The translations under genes and the position numbers were made by a program. Shown piece after piece: positions 53,798-63,189 of a stretch of 64,000 nucleotides of DNA. The notes below the pieces were generated by a model that saw only the letters and a program-made list of their open reading frames with translations, ran no database searches and was not told the origin of the DNA. The stretch comes from an uncultured Taibaiella sp. (GTDB lineage: Bacteria; Bacteroidota; Bacteroidia; Chitinophagales; Chitinophagaceae), in assembly GCA_937870855.1 (NCBI GenBank), contig CALMWT010000125.1, positions 16,970 through 80,969 of the forward strand, read 5' to 3'. Positions within the stretch are counted from its first letter, which is position 1, and each line of letters starts with the position of its first letter.

Positions 53798-54289
53798 TTA
53801 GTTCTTTCCGTCGTTCTTGCGCATATACTCAAGCACGGCGCGGGCTTCGTTGTCCGATAAGTTTTGATTAGGCATACGCACCATACAAACTTCGAGCATA
53901 GCTTGTGATTCAGGATCTTTATCAAGCATTTCATCCACATTCGTAACGAAGTTCATGATCCACTCTGGTGTACGGCGGTCGGTTACACCCTTCCATCCGG
54001 GACCTACCAATTTTTCATCAGACAGCTTATGACAAGAAAGGCATTTCACTTCGGAAATTTCTTTTCCACTTGCTACCATTTTCTCATCAAGGGGATGTGT
54101 TAATTCTACGTTTTGAAACTTACCAATTCCTTTTGCAGGATCTGAGGTTGTCGCGACCGGTTGTCCGCTATTGTCGCCAGGTTCTTTCAGAATTTCAGAC
54201 TGTGTCGTCTCTTTCTTTTCTTCTCCGCCACAGCTTCCCAGGCTAATTGCTGCTACTAATCCAATAAGTAAAATCGCTTTGATGTTCAT
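53798..54289 (-). CDS. Mono-haem cytochrome c lipoprotein, probable electron donor to NosZ
   Basis: 163 residues from the ATG at 54289. The lipobox (LGSC) ends a signal at Cys20. CLSCH binds one haem c, with the Met ligand likely in MVRMPNQNLSDNEARAVLEYM. It precedes nosZ by 51 bases on the same strand, so it is the likely donor or electron entry. An FNR-like box is 79 bases upstream. Confidence 0.85.
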   Translation of the reverse strand: MNIKAILLIGLVAAISLGSCGGEEKKETTQSEILKEPGDNSGQPVATTSDPAKGIGKFQNVELTHPLDEKMVASGKEISEVKCLSCHKLSDEKLVGPGWKGVTDRRTPEWIMNFVTNVDEMLDKDPESQAMLEVCMVRMPNQNLSDNEARAVLEYMRKNDGKN

Positions 54290-54337
54290 GATTATGTTGT
54301 TTTGATGAGTGAAAAAACTTTGTTTGTTTTCACGAAG

Positions 54338-54381
54338 TAAAAGTCGTGATGGCAAGAAGAATAAACCATGATTAGAGTCAT
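54338..54381 (-). promoter_or_regulatory. nos operon promoter: FNR-like box plus -7-like element
   Basis: ATGAT-TAGA-GTCAT at 54368-54381, and minus-strand GACTTTTA at 54338-54345, centre-to-element distance 29.5 bp. Confidence 0.5.
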
Positions 54382-54675
54382 ACAAAAAGGATAAAAAGGT
54401 CTTTTTTTAACAGCGCAGTGCTGATTAATATCATTATAAAAATTTTTAGCCTTGTTGCGTGTATTTGTCATGTATCTGTCAGAAAAATAAACAAAAAAAA
54501 CGTGCCTGTTATTTACTGGTAGAAATTTTAATGAACAAATAATGTCTGGAATAAACAAGCAAAAATGTAAAAGGAACATTGGTCTGATACTGGTGCTATT
54601 CATGAAACACTAACCAACCTGGAATGCTGAGACCACGAGATACAACTCAAAGACAATAACGAGTAGCGCTGCTAA
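54382..54675. other. Intergenic region upstream of the nos operon
   Basis: 294 AT-rich bases between the box and the lipoprotein gene. No convincing gene, terminator or second box was seen. Confidence 0.5.
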
Positions 54676-55080
54676 TTATAATTGTACTGCGTCCAGCACT
54701 TTGATTATCACTTCTTTTTTTACCTCCAATCCATCATGGTCAATGGGGCAGGCTATAATCACTCTAAGACCCTGGGACGAAGTGAGATTATTTATCCACA
54801 TATCATGAATCGAAATCTCCTTGGCATGTGAATGATCGTGCGCATGAAAAAGGGTGTCATTATTGTTATTCAGGATCATTACATGACTTCCATGTAAAGG
54901 CGCAACATGCGCAGCCATTGCATGAATATGAACGGTATCCCCAAAATCATAAGTTTGGTTTAGCACAGGTTGTGTAATGGTTAGGGTAGCTGCCGTCCCC
55001 GGTGCATCGTCTGATTTTTTACAGGCAAAAAGTGTGGAGACGCAAAGTGCGATAATACCTGTGATTTTTAACTTGTTCAT
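54676..55080 (-). CDS. His-rich lipoprotein of unknown function
   Basis: 134 residues with a lipobox (LFAC) at about Cys20. The body resembles one Ig-like domain (TLTITQPVLNQTYDFGDTVHIHAMAAHVAPLHGS) with 10 or more His, including HAHDHSHAK. It follows the barrel gene by 17 bases, so the two form one operon. Metal binding in the periplasm or at the outer membrane is inferred. Confidence 0.75.
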   Translation of the reverse strand: MNKLKITGIIALCVSTLFACKKSDDAPGTAATLTITQPVLNQTYDFGDTVHIHAMAAHVAPLHGSHVMILNNNNDTLFHAHDHSHAKEISIHDMWINNLTSSQGLRVIIACPIDHDGLEVKKEVIIKVLDAVQL

Positions 55081-55097
55081 TGTTTGTTGTAATTATT

Positions 55098-56018
55098 TTA
55101 GAAAAGAAAATAAACGCCTGCTTCTGTTTTTACCTTACTAGTCACCAATCCACTTGCATAATGTTGCATGACCGGATGGTGGTACATTAGCTGTAGTCCC
55201 ACTCTTTTATAATAAGCCTGAACGCCCGTGGATACATACAATTGTTCACCACCGCTCATGTCGCTTTTTATATTGTATTTATAATTGTCGTAGTCAGCAT
55301 TCGCGCGATCATAGCGCAGGCCAATTTGTGGAAGAATAGTGGTGTTGGACTTTTGATACCAATAAAAACCCATCAGTCCCGCACTTAAACGATTGCCGTA
55401 TTTGTACTGTAGCGAATTGGGTGTTAGAAGGGTATAAGAAGCATCAAGATTAACGCCCGCTTTCTTTCGGCGAAGTGTATAGTTTGCATTTACAATAAAG
55501 TCCCAGGAGTTTGTGCCCGGCTGCATATTGGGTAATCCTTCAGCTTTCTGCACGGAACTTTTATCGTAAGCACCTGTAGGGATTTTAATACCGCCACCCG
55601 CCTGAAGATTGTGTTGCCAGGTGTTGATAGGATTTTCATTTACTCCCAAAATGCGATAGTTGCCTAACAGAGTAACATCACCCAAACCATTTATAGCAGT
55701 TGACGCGCCGTTTTCCTTTTTGATGTTAGATATGTACGGAACAAATGCAAAGAGTTGAATGCGCTTGCCTGCATTGAACCTACCCCATGCCTGCACAGTG
55801 CTGTAATACTCATTGGAAAAGGAGCTTGATTGATTGAGTTCATGACCGGGGTGCTCGCTTTGGAAAGAGCGGAATTGATATTGCAACCCAACAAAATGCT
55901 TATGAAACTGCGGCAGGATTCCGAGATATTGATTGCTTGCAGAGCAGCCACAAACGGTACAAGCACTACTAACAAAAGTTGAGAAAAGAAAAAGGAAGCA
56001 AAAGGAAATGCGTTTCAT
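55098..56018 (-). CDS. Outer-membrane beta-barrel protein with N-terminal CxxCxC motif
   Basis: 306 residues from the ATG at 56018. After the signal peptide the mature start is ACTVCGCSASNQYLG, with a compact Cys motif that could bind metal or be lipidated. The rest alternates as in a barrel and ends YFLF. It may be a transport barrel; NO/low-oxygen regulation is suggested by an FNR-like box and perfect -7 element upstream. The His-rich lipoprotein downstream may be its partner. The function is unknown. Confidence 0.75.
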   Translation of the reverse strand: MKRISFCFLFLFSTFVSSACTVCGCSASNQYLGILPQFHKHFVGLQYQFRSFQSEHPGHELNQSSSFSNEYYSTVQAWGRFNAGKRIQLFAFVPYISNIKKENGASTAINGLGDVTLLGNYRILGVNENPINTWQHNLQAGGGIKIPTGAYDKSSVQKAEGLPNMQPGTNSWDFIVNANYTLRRKKAGVNLDASYTLLTPNSLQYKYGNRLSAGLMGFYWYQKSNTTILPQIGLRYDRANADYDNYKYNIKSDMSGGEQLYVSTGVQAYYKRVGLQLMYHHPVMQHYASGLVTSKVKTEAGVYFLF

Positions 56019-56063
56019 ACTATACTTTAGTTTCTTGAAAAGTGAGTGGTAATTTGAATGGAA

Positions 56064-56107
56064 CAAAGCTACCTACCGAAGAAAAGGACAAACATGTCTT
56101 TTATCAT
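56064..56107 (-). promoter_or_regulatory. Barrel-gene promoter: FNR-like box plus -7 element
   Basis: Minus-strand ATGAT-AAAA-GACAT at 56094-56107 (right half imperfect) and a perfect TAGCTTTG at 56064-56071, centre-to-element distance 29.5 bp. Confidence 0.55.
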
Positions 56108-56245
56108 AGCCGAAGCTGTTCTGTATCATTTTTTGCAGGAATAAATAACAATGTCAAAATCGAAAGAAAAGAAATAGAGCATCACCCTACATCGTGGCGA
56201 TTAAATAAACTGTTGTACCAATAAAACAAAGGAAACGGCTATGGA

Positions 56246-56614
56246 TTAGGCTGCGTGTGTAAGCTGCACCAGATAATTACTAAAGTCCATCTTTAGTTTA
56301 TAAAATTCGAACTCCATCTGAGCAATGTCTTTTCGAAGCCCACCTTGCTTTTTTTCTATCACATCATGCGCTTCACCTTTCTGATAAAAACCTGCACTCT
56401 TCATTTCATTCGCCACATCCCGGCGCAGCAAAGCAAGAATTGCATCCTTCTGGATAAAACCAAAAAGATAATTTTCCAATTTATCAACGGTGGGTCTATC
56501 TACATCGTTTTGCAAGATCTCAGCAACTCTTGTCTTCAACAAAACATTCTCTTGTTGAAGTAGATCAAGCTTTCTCAGCCACGATTTCAGTTCTATTTGG
56601 TAGTTGCTCGGCAT
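56246..56614 (-). CDS. Small coiled-coil protein of unknown function
   Basis: 122 residues. Long amphipathic helices (LRKLDLLQQENVLLKTRVAEIL, LRKDIAQMEFEFYKLKMDFSNYLVQL) suggest a helical bundle or coiled coil. No signal peptide. It lies downstream of the cco cluster, 82 bases after the SafE-like gene. No family is recognised. Confidence 0.65.
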   Translation of the reverse strand: MPSNYQIELKSWLRKLDLLQQENVLLKTRVAEILQNDVDRPTVDKLENYLFGFIQKDAILALLRRDVANEMKSAGFYQKGEAHDVIEKKQGGLRKDIAQMEFEFYKLKMDFSNYLVQLTHAA

Positions 56615-56696
56615 AACATGCGCACGTTAGGTAGTAAAAATAAATTGAGACTTGTGTTTATCCGATTACCGTAATCATTTCAATTTATGATTATCA

Positions 56697-57410
56697 TCAC
56701 TTCGGTTTATGACAACAACTGGCCTTTATAGTTTCTTGCTCTAAAACAACCTGCGGACTGACGTAGGGGATGCCCAGGTTCATGCCCCGAAGAATGAAAA
56801 GGCAACCGAATGCAAACATCAGCACGGGCACCATTTTGCGAATATGATTTGTACGAAGAAAGGTTGCCTTATTCTTTAAAACTGTGAGCGCCACCAATGC
56901 AGGAATTGTACCCAAACCGAAAGCATACATCAACGCTACCGACTGCAACGCACTATCGGCAGTAACGCTCATGGACAGCGCCATATAGACCAGTCCGCAA
57001 GGCAATAAACCATTCAACGATCCTGAAATAAACAGCGTGCCGAGTTTAGGATTGCCAATGAACTTTCCAAGTTGCTTTTTAATAAATTCTGTCCAGGGAA
57101 GTTTGATGCTTATTTTATTATTAGGGATGAACGATATGATTCCAATAATCAACAACAACACACCAAGCGCTATGGATACATATTGCTGCACTTGCGGATT
57201 AAAAATGGACTTGAAAGAGTGAAGGATAAAACCTAACAGTGCATAAATACTGATCCTTCCAAAATGGTACAAAGCAATGCCCAGCCATTTTCTAAAACCG
57301 GTAATCATCTGAAACGGCATCACCCAAATAATAGGCCCACACATACCCGCACAATGAAGGCTTCCTGTAAGCCCCATAACTAAGGCCATAGTGATGCTGA
57401 AACTATTCAT
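56697..57410 (-). CDS. TauE/SafE-type membrane protein of the cbb3 cluster
   Basis: 237 residues, about six helices. The N-terminal SLHCAGMCGPI (Cys20, Cys24) resembles the copper-binding SafE/DsbD-like proteins found with cbb3 oxidase genes. It overlaps the fixH-like gene by four bases. A role in copper delivery to the oxidase is inferred. Confidence 0.8.
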   Translation of the reverse strand: MNSFSITMALVMGLTGSLHCAGMCGPIIWVMPFQMITGFRKWLGIALYHFGRISIYALLGFILHSFKSIFNPQVQQYVSIALGVLLLIIGIISFIPNNKISIKLPWTEFIKKQLGKFIGNPKLGTLFISGSLNGLLPCGLVYMALSMSVTADSALQSVALMYAFGLGTIPALVALTVLKNKATFLRTNHIRKMVPVLMFAFGCLFILRGMNLGIPYVSPQVVLEQETIKASCCHKPK

Positions 57411-57862
57411 TGCTTGAATAGATTTAATGTAGTTTCCTGATAGTATTTCTTTCCTTCTGCCTCCCAGTTGATCTTCACCTGATATTTGGTAGGATGCAAA
57501 CTTGTACGCGGAATACTCATGCTGTTACTTTCTAATTGCAATGCAAATTTTGCATCGAACTTTGCATCTACAGGCGCATAGAACTCCACATTTCCAGTCA
57601 CAATTTTCTCTGCAAATTCTTCCGGCAATGCAATCGTAACGGCTTCGCTATTTGCTTTAAAAACCACCGGTGCGCTAAGTGTCGCCTGATTTTTTCCTGC
57701 ATCAATTACTTCCTGATATTGTATTTCTTTTTGGTAATAATCTTTCGATACAAGTTGAAAGTCTTGCTTCATTGCAAGCGTTACAAGTGTGACCATCAAC
57801 ACTACAAATCCGCCATACAACACAGCGACCCTTGTACCCCAGCTTATTTTCATTGTGCTCAT
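57407..57862 (-). CDS. ccoH: FixH/CcoH cbb3 assembly protein
   Basis: 151 residues. One N-terminal helix (about 10-28, VAVLYGGFVVLMVTLVTLAM) precedes a periplasmic domain that matches FixH. CcoH helps assemble the cbb3 oxidase. It lies 11 bases after ccoG. Confidence 0.85.
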   Translation of the reverse strand: MSTMKISWGTRVAVLYGGFVVLMVTLVTLAMKQDFQLVSKDYYQKEIQYQEVIDAGKNQATLSAPVVFKANSEAVTIALPEEFAEKIVTGNVEFYAPVDAKFDAKFALQLESNSMSIPRTSLHPTKYQVKINWEAEGKKYYQETTLNLFKQ

Positions 57863-57873
57863 AATTCAGTGTT

Positions 57874-59325
57874 TTAGTTACCTCCGCCAAACGGACCTAA
57901 GAAAGTGGTAGTGATTGTCTTTATTTTTTTGTTGCCATCGTAAACAGCAATCTCTAACGGTGTTTTCCTCTGCTTGATGATGCTCTTATCAACGGTGATA
58001 AACATAGATCCTGAAGCATATTTTTCACCCGGTACTTTGAGATTTGCGTTTCCTACGAGCGTTATTGCTCCTTCAAAATTCTCAGGCTTTAACGTAAGGG
58101 TTTTGTCGTTGTAGGTTTTGTTCAGGAATTTATAATTGTACAGATTACTCAATTGGTCGTTGGGTTGCTCCTGATACAATTGCCCTGGTGTTCTAAGAAT
58201 AGAAATGCCTACTTCCGTTCTGCTTGCAAGCAGATAAACTTCCACTGCCAGCAATAAAACCATCACAGCCGTATATGCTTTCATCCGACCTGTAAACCTT
58301 GTTGGTTTCTTATCTGCAATATTTGCTTCAGAAGCGTAGCGAATAAGGTTTGGTTCCAGTCCCACCGCAGTCATCATACTGTTGCAAACATCAATACACG
58401 CCGTGCAATTGACACACTCAAGCTGCGTACCATTTCGAATATCAATTCCGGTAGGACATACCTTTACGCACTGCATACAATCAATGCAATCGCCTGCTGT
58501 GCGAATTTCGTTTTTCTTAAACTTCGCGCGATTTTCTCCCCGCTCATAATCGTAAGCAACTACAATTGAATTCCGATCGAGCAACACACCTTGCATTCTT
58601 CCGTAAGGACAAATAGTAGTACAAACCTGCTCGCGCAACCATGCAAATACAAAGAAGAAAATGGTAGTGAAAATTACTATTGCCAATAGTCCACCCACAT
58701 GGTTGGAAGGATTATCTGAAACAATTTTTTGCAACTCATCTACACCAATAATGTAGGCGAGAAATGTATTCGCAATAATGAAAGAGATAGTCCAGAACAC
58801 CAACCATTTAACGCCTTTGCGAAAAATTTTATCGGTATTCCAGGGAGCTTTGTTTAGTAATTTTTGTTGTGCAGCATCACCTTCTATCCAATACTCGATT
58901 TTACGAAAAACCATTTCCATGAAAATGGTTTGCGGACAAGCCCAGCCACAAAAAACTCTGCCAAATACAACAGTGAACAAAGCAACAAACACGATAAACA
59001 ACACCATTCCCAAACCGAAAATGAAGAAATCCTGCGGCCAGAAAATTTGTCCGAATAAAATGAACTTCCTTTCGATAACATTGATGAGAAAGAATGGATG
59101 TCCGTTTACTTTTACAAAGGGCAATGCAAAGAACACAAAGAGATAAGCCAGCGTAGCCCAAGTGCGTGCATTGTAGAGCTTACCTTTTGGTTTGGTGGGA
59201 TACACCCACACACGCTTCCCGTCTTTATCAACAGTAGCTACTGTATCACGAAATGAATTTTCCTCTACCTTATTATCTGTATTTATTCCGTTCTTTTTTT
59301 GCTTACTGTCTTCTAAAGTATTCAT
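57874..59325 (-). CDS. ccoG: CcoG (FixG/RdxA) ferredoxin-type cbb3 assembly protein
   Basis: 483 residues, five helices. A first CGWACPQTIF motif follows helix 2. Two 4Fe-4S ferredoxin motifs are CIDCMQCVKVCPTGIDIRNG and CVNCTACIDVC. CcoG is a cupric reductase thought to supply Cu(I) for the cbb3 oxidase. A C-terminal Ig-like domain follows the last helix. It sits between ccoP and ccoH. Confidence 0.93.
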   Translation of the reverse strand: MNTLEDSKQKKNGINTDNKVEENSFRDTVATVDKDGKRVWVYPTKPKGKLYNARTWATLAYLFVFFALPFVKVNGHPFFLINVIERKFILFGQIFWPQDFFIFGLGMVLFIVFVALFTVVFGRVFCGWACPQTIFMEMVFRKIEYWIEGDAAQQKLLNKAPWNTDKIFRKGVKWLVFWTISFIIANTFLAYIIGVDELQKIVSDNPSNHVGGLLAIVIFTTIFFFVFAWLREQVCTTICPYGRMQGVLLDRNSIVVAYDYERGENRAKFKKNEIRTAGDCIDCMQCVKVCPTGIDIRNGTQLECVNCTACIDVCNSMMTAVGLEPNLIRYASEANIADKKPTRFTGRMKAYTAVMVLLLAVEVYLLASRTEVGISILRTPGQLYQEQPNDQLSNLYNYKFLNKTYNDKTLTLKPENFEGAITLVGNANLKVPGEKYASGSMFITVDKSIIKQRKTPLEIAVYDGNKKIKTITTTFLGPFGGGN

Positions 59326-59355
59326 AGTGGATTGGTGTTGACGCTAATTGCAGCG

Positions 59356-60525
59356 TTACTGTATTGCAATACTCTTTTGTGCAGTATCCGTTGCGGGTTT
59401 TGCACTACCTTCTACATACAATTCTCCCTGCTTTTCTTTTGGTGCGGCAGGTTTTGTGCCTTGCAGCGATTTTACAAAACTTGAAAGCGATGCGAGTTGC
59501 TTAGGAGAAAAATCATCTTTCCAGGGTTTCATTCCTTTGTCTTGCCAGCCGTACTTGATGGACTTAAAAATATCAGGAAGACTTCCGCCGTGTATCCAAT
59601 ATTCATCTGCTAAGTTTGGCCCTACCGATCCGCCACCATCCGCCGCATGGCAAGCGCCGCAGTTTTTCTCGTAGATCAGTTTTCCCTCTGCAAGGCCAGC
59701 CGCATCGGCCATCTTCACGTTCGTTTCATCAATATTTCCAGAGGTCTTTGCGAGATAAGCCGCTTTTGCTTCTTCCCCCTTTTGCACAGCCGCTATGTAT
59801 TCCTGTTCAGAACTTGGGCCATTGCCACCGCCATGATAATACCAGATGTAAACAAAACTTACAAGAATGGTAAAATAGAAACCATACTTCCACCACGGCG
59901 GTAAACTGTTGTCAAGTTCTTTGATGCCATCGTAGTCATGATCGAGGGTAATATCCTCTTCTTTATCGAGCGGCACTACCGCATGGAAACGATCCCAGAA
60001 TGGAACTTTCTTCACAATCTCCTGCGCTTTTGCAGCAAGCTCAGGCTTTGCGCTGATAGCTTTCAGTAAGATGCGCATGTAAATGATCATTGAAAAAACG
60101 ATCAACAATTGAAGCACAATAACAGCCATCAAAGCATAAAATTCATTTTTAGGAATGCCACTGATGAATGGAGAACTCTGAACCACAGCAGTAGCTGCAT
60201 CTGTAGCTTCCGCTGCTTCCTGTGCAAAAGATTGCAATGCAGGAAGTGTGAATGCCACAAGAAAAAGCAGAGTCGGAATAATCGGTTTCTTATTTCTGTC
60301 CGCACGGAGTTTATCGCGATAGATTACAGCAAGCTGACTTAGCACGTTTCCTAATACAGCAATTGCAAATAGCAAAACAACGATTAGGGTGGTAAGCGCT
60401 ATCAACATCGGGTTGAAGGACGATGCTGTTGTAGCCGCAGATGTTGTAGCTTCTGCGGCCCAGCCTGCAAAAGCAGAAAACAACAATAAAAAGGAAAGAA
60501 TTGATGCTTTGAAAAATGGTCGCAT
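59356..60525 (-). CDS. ccoP: Cytochrome cbb3 oxidase subunit CcoP, mono-haem
   Basis: 389 residues. A signal peptide or first helix is followed by three more hydrophobic segments and a single cytochrome c domain with Cys289-Cys292-His293 (CGACH) and a later KGMKPW Met ligand. Proteobacterial CcoP has two haems; one is common in Bacteroidota. It delivers electrons to CcoNO. The N-terminal part (about 1-130) is longer than in the classic protein. Confidence 0.92.
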   Translation of the reverse strand: MRPFFKASILSFLLLFSAFAGWAAEATTSAATTASSFNPMLIALTTLIVVLLFAIAVLGNVLSQLAVIYRDKLRADRNKKPIIPTLLFLVAFTLPALQSFAQEAAEATDAATAVVQSSPFISGIPKNEFYALMAVIVLQLLIVFSMIIYMRILLKAISAKPELAAKAQEIVKKVPFWDRFHAVVPLDKEEDITLDHDYDGIKELDNSLPPWWKYGFYFTILVSFVYIWYYHGGGNGPSSEQEYIAAVQKGEEAKAAYLAKTSGNIDETNVKMADAAGLAEGKLIYEKNCGACHAADGGGSVGPNLADEYWIHGGSLPDIFKSIKYGWQDKGMKPWKDDFSPKQLASLSSFVKSLQGTKPAAPKEKQGELYVEGSAKPATDTAQKSIAIQ

Positions 60526-60551
60526 GAGGTATGCTATTTTATTTAAGTTAG

Positions 60552-60725
60552 TTATGCGTTTTCTTCACCAGGAAACGGAAGTTGTTTCATTCGGATTATG
60601 TAATTCTTATCTGCTTTAAGCGCCCATATAGACAAGCCAGTGAAGAACACAAAAAAGATGATCAGAGAAGTGAGCGGATAAATACCCACTCCTGTTATGC
60701 TTTCGAGATAATTGATGAATTTCAT
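60552..60725 (-). CDS. ccoQ: CcoQ-like cbb3 subunit IV (small)
   Basis: 57 residues, too short for most ORF callers. One membrane helix (about 17-37, LTSLIIFFVFFTGLSIWALKA) is followed by a polar tail ending PGEENA. Size, topology and position between ccoNO and ccoP match CcoQ, which stabilises the oxidase. It starts at the ATG at 60725. Confidence 0.75.
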   Translation of the reverse strand: MKFINYLESITGVGIYPLTSLIIFFVFFTGLSIWALKADKNYIIRMKQLPFPGEENA

Positions 60726-60740
60726 TTTAGTTTTTTTTTA

Positions 60741-61001
60741 ACCGCAGAGACGCAGAGTGGTTATTTCTTTCTTTCGCTTATTGTTGTTTTTTACCGCAGA
60801 GACGCAAAGACGCAGAGTTGTTATTTCTTTCTTTTTGCTTACTGCTTATTGCCTACTGTCTATTGCTTATTGTTTTTTTTTACTGCAGAGACGCAAAGAC
60901 GCAGAGTTGTTATTTCTTTCTTTTTGCCTACTACATATTGCCTACTGCTTATTGCTTACTGCTTACTAAGTTTTGCCTGCTGCTTACTGCGTATTGCTTA
61001 C
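60741..61001. repeat. Interspersed repeats: ACCGCAGAGACGCAGAG units and TGCTTAC heptamers
   Basis: Three units starting at 60741, 60793 and 60882 share ACCGCAGAGACGCAAAG then TTATTTCTTTCTTT. Two stretches of heptamer TGC(T/C)TA(C/T) follow at 60836-60870 and 60925-61001. The second stretch continues into the last codons of ccoNO (VSNTQ). The 258-base gap between ccoNO and ccoQ holds only these repeats. Confidence 0.85.
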
Positions 61002-63170
61002 TGTTTTCTGTTCCAGCTTTATGTCTTTACCAATTCTTTGCATATATGCAATCAGTGCAATCATTTCCTTGTTTCCTTCGGTCTTGATACCATCTTTGGC
61101 AAGGCTCGCTTTAATTTCATTTTGCTGCTTCACCACATCTCTGTTTGCTACTTTGTCGTAGCCTGGTTCATAAGGAACGCCAAGTGTTTGCATTGCACGA
61201 ATCTTAGCAGGAGTTTCACTCGTATCAAGGTCATCTTCTGCCAGCCATGCGTAGTTGGGCATTATAGAACCGGGAGACATACTTGTTGGTTCGTACATGT
61301 GGTTGTAGTGCCAGCTATCAGGATACTTGCCACCAATACGCGCTAAGTCGGGACCGGTACGTTTGCTACCCCACTGGAACGGATGATCGTAAATGAACTC
61401 ACCTGCTTTAGAATATTCACCGTAGCGTGCAACTTCATCGCGGAAGGGGCGAACCATTTGTGAGTGGCAGGTATAGCAACCTTCGCGCACATAAATATCA
61501 CGACCATGCAACTCAAGCGGCGTATAAGGTTTCACACTGGTAATGGTTGGGATGTTCGACTTCACCATAAACGTTGGGATAATTTCTATCGCACCACCAA
61601 TTATCACTACTATCAAACTACCCACAAGCAACTGTACCGGACGGCGCTCAATCCAACGATGCCAGTGATCTTTTCCGTGAGGAATATATGCCTTAGTCAA
61701 TGGTGCAGCTTCCGCAGCTTCATCATTCACCATTTTACCACGCTTAATTGTTTTTACAAGGTTATACACCATCATCAATGCACCGCCCAGATACAATGCA
61801 CCACCTATACCACGCATCAGGTAGAAAGGACGCATTTGTGTTACTGTTTCGAGAAACTGATATTTCAATTGCCCTTCTGGAGTAAATTCTTTCCATGCAA
61901 GGCTCTGCATAAAACCACCCCAATACAAAGGCACTGCATAAAACACAATACCCAGCGTACCAATCCAGAAATGCCAATTAGCCAGCTTTTGAGAATAAAG
62001 GTTTGACTTAAACATTCGTGGTATCAACCAGTAAAGCATACAAAAAGTCAGAAATCCATTCCAGCCAAGCGCCCCTACGTGTACGTGTGCAATAGTCCAA
62101 TCCGTAAAGTGACTAATCGCATTTACATTCTTCAACGAAAGCATCGGCCCTTCAAACGTTGCCATACCATAAGCCGTTACCGCAACCACCATAAACTTCA
62201 GCACCACATCTTCACGCACCTTATCCCATGCACCCCGAAGTGTAAGTAAACCATTCAGCATACCACCCCAACTCGGAGCCAAAAGCATAATAGAAAACAC
62301 AGTACCCAGCGACTGCGCCCAGTCGGGCAATGCAGTATAAAGCAAGTGGTGAGGGCCAGCCCAGATATAAATAAAGATTAGCGCCCAAAAGTGAATAATA
62401 GAAAGACGATAGGAATAAACCGGACGATTAGCAGCCTTTGGCAAAAAGTAATACATAATACCCAGGTAAGGCGTAGTAAGAAAAAACGCCACCGCATTAT
62501 GCCCATACCACCACTGCACCAGCGCATCCTGCACACCCGCATACCACGAGTAAGACTTCACCCAAGAATACGGAATCTCAATAGAGTTCACTATATGCAG
62601 CATCGCCACCGTAATGAACGTCGCTATATAAAACCAAATAGCCACATACAAATGCCGCTCACGCCGCTTCATGATAGTGCCAAACATATTCCACCCAAAT
62701 GCCACCCACACTATCGCTATCAATATATCTATCGGCCACTCCAGCTCAGCATACTCCTTACCCGAAGTATAACCCGCCAGCAATGTCACAGCCGCCAGCA
62801 CTATTATCAACTGCCAACCCCAAAAATGAAACTTACTCAACCCATCGCTAAACATCCGGGCCTTACACAACCGCTGCAACGAATAGTAAACACCCATGAA
62901 AATCCCATTACCCACAAAAGCAAAAATCACCGCATTCGTATGCACCGGACGCACCCGCCCAAACGTAGTCTCCGCCAACCCAAAATTCAACCAAGGATAC
63001 ACCAACTGAAATGCCGCCAGCAAACCGGCAAGCATACCAACTATACCCCAAAAAATAGTTGCATACGCAAACATCTTCACGATCTTATTATCGTAATAGA
63101 ACTTGTCCATATGCCCCGTTCCCGTCGGAATCTTTACGCCCTCCAATACATGTTGCGAAGTGGTACTCAT
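60984..63170 (-). CDS. ccoNO: Fused cytochrome cbb3 oxidase subunits CcoN and CcoO
   Basis: 728 residues. The first 480 or so form CcoN with 12 helices and its His ligands (RPVHTNAVIFAFVGNG, WWYGHNAVAFFLTTPYLG, HLLYTALPDW, TIAHVHVGALGWNGF). The remainder is CcoO, membrane-anchored, with CYTCH at 565-569 and Met ligand in the SIMPNYAWL segment. This fusion is typical of Bacteroidota. It reduces O2 to water with high affinity. It is preceded by ccoS and its C-terminal codons lie in a heptamer repeat. Confidence 0.96.
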   Translation of the reverse strand: MSTTSQHVLEGVKIPTGTGHMDKFYYDNKIVKMFAYATIFWGIVGMLAGLLAAFQLVYPWLNFGLAETTFGRVRPVHTNAVIFAFVGNGIFMGVYYSLQRLCKARMFSDGLSKFHFWGWQLIIVLAAVTLLAGYTSGKEYAELEWPIDILIAIVWVAFGWNMFGTIMKRRERHLYVAIWFYIATFITVAMLHIVNSIEIPYSWVKSYSWYAGVQDALVQWWYGHNAVAFFLTTPYLGIMYYFLPKAANRPVYSYRLSIIHFWALIFIYIWAGPHHLLYTALPDWAQSLGTVFSIMLLAPSWGGMLNGLLTLRGAWDKVREDVVLKFMVVAVTAYGMATFEGPMLSLKNVNAISHFTDWTIAHVHVGALGWNGFLTFCMLYWLIPRMFKSNLYSQKLANWHFWIGTLGIVFYAVPLYWGGFMQSLAWKEFTPEGQLKYQFLETVTQMRPFYLMRGIGGALYLGGALMMVYNLVKTIKRGKMVNDEAAEAAPLTKAYIPHGKDHWHRWIERRPVQLLVGSLIVVIIGGAIEIIPTFMVKSNIPTITSVKPYTPLELHGRDIYVREGCYTCHSQMVRPFRDEVARYGEYSKAGEFIYDHPFQWGSKRTGPDLARIGGKYPDSWHYNHMYEPTSMSPGSIMPNYAWLAEDDLDTSETPAKIRAMQTLGVPYEPGYDKVANRDVVKQQNEIKASLAKDGIKTEGNKEMIALIAYMQRIGKDIKLEQKTVSNTQ

Positions 63171-63189
63171 CTGTCTTTAGAATTATTAT

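Noticed and set aside
60582..61346. Open frame with repeated TAETQRRR peptides
   Set aside because: It reads through the repeat block and into the antisense of ccoNO; TAETQRRR is the usual translation of ACCGCAGAGACGCAGAG repeats.
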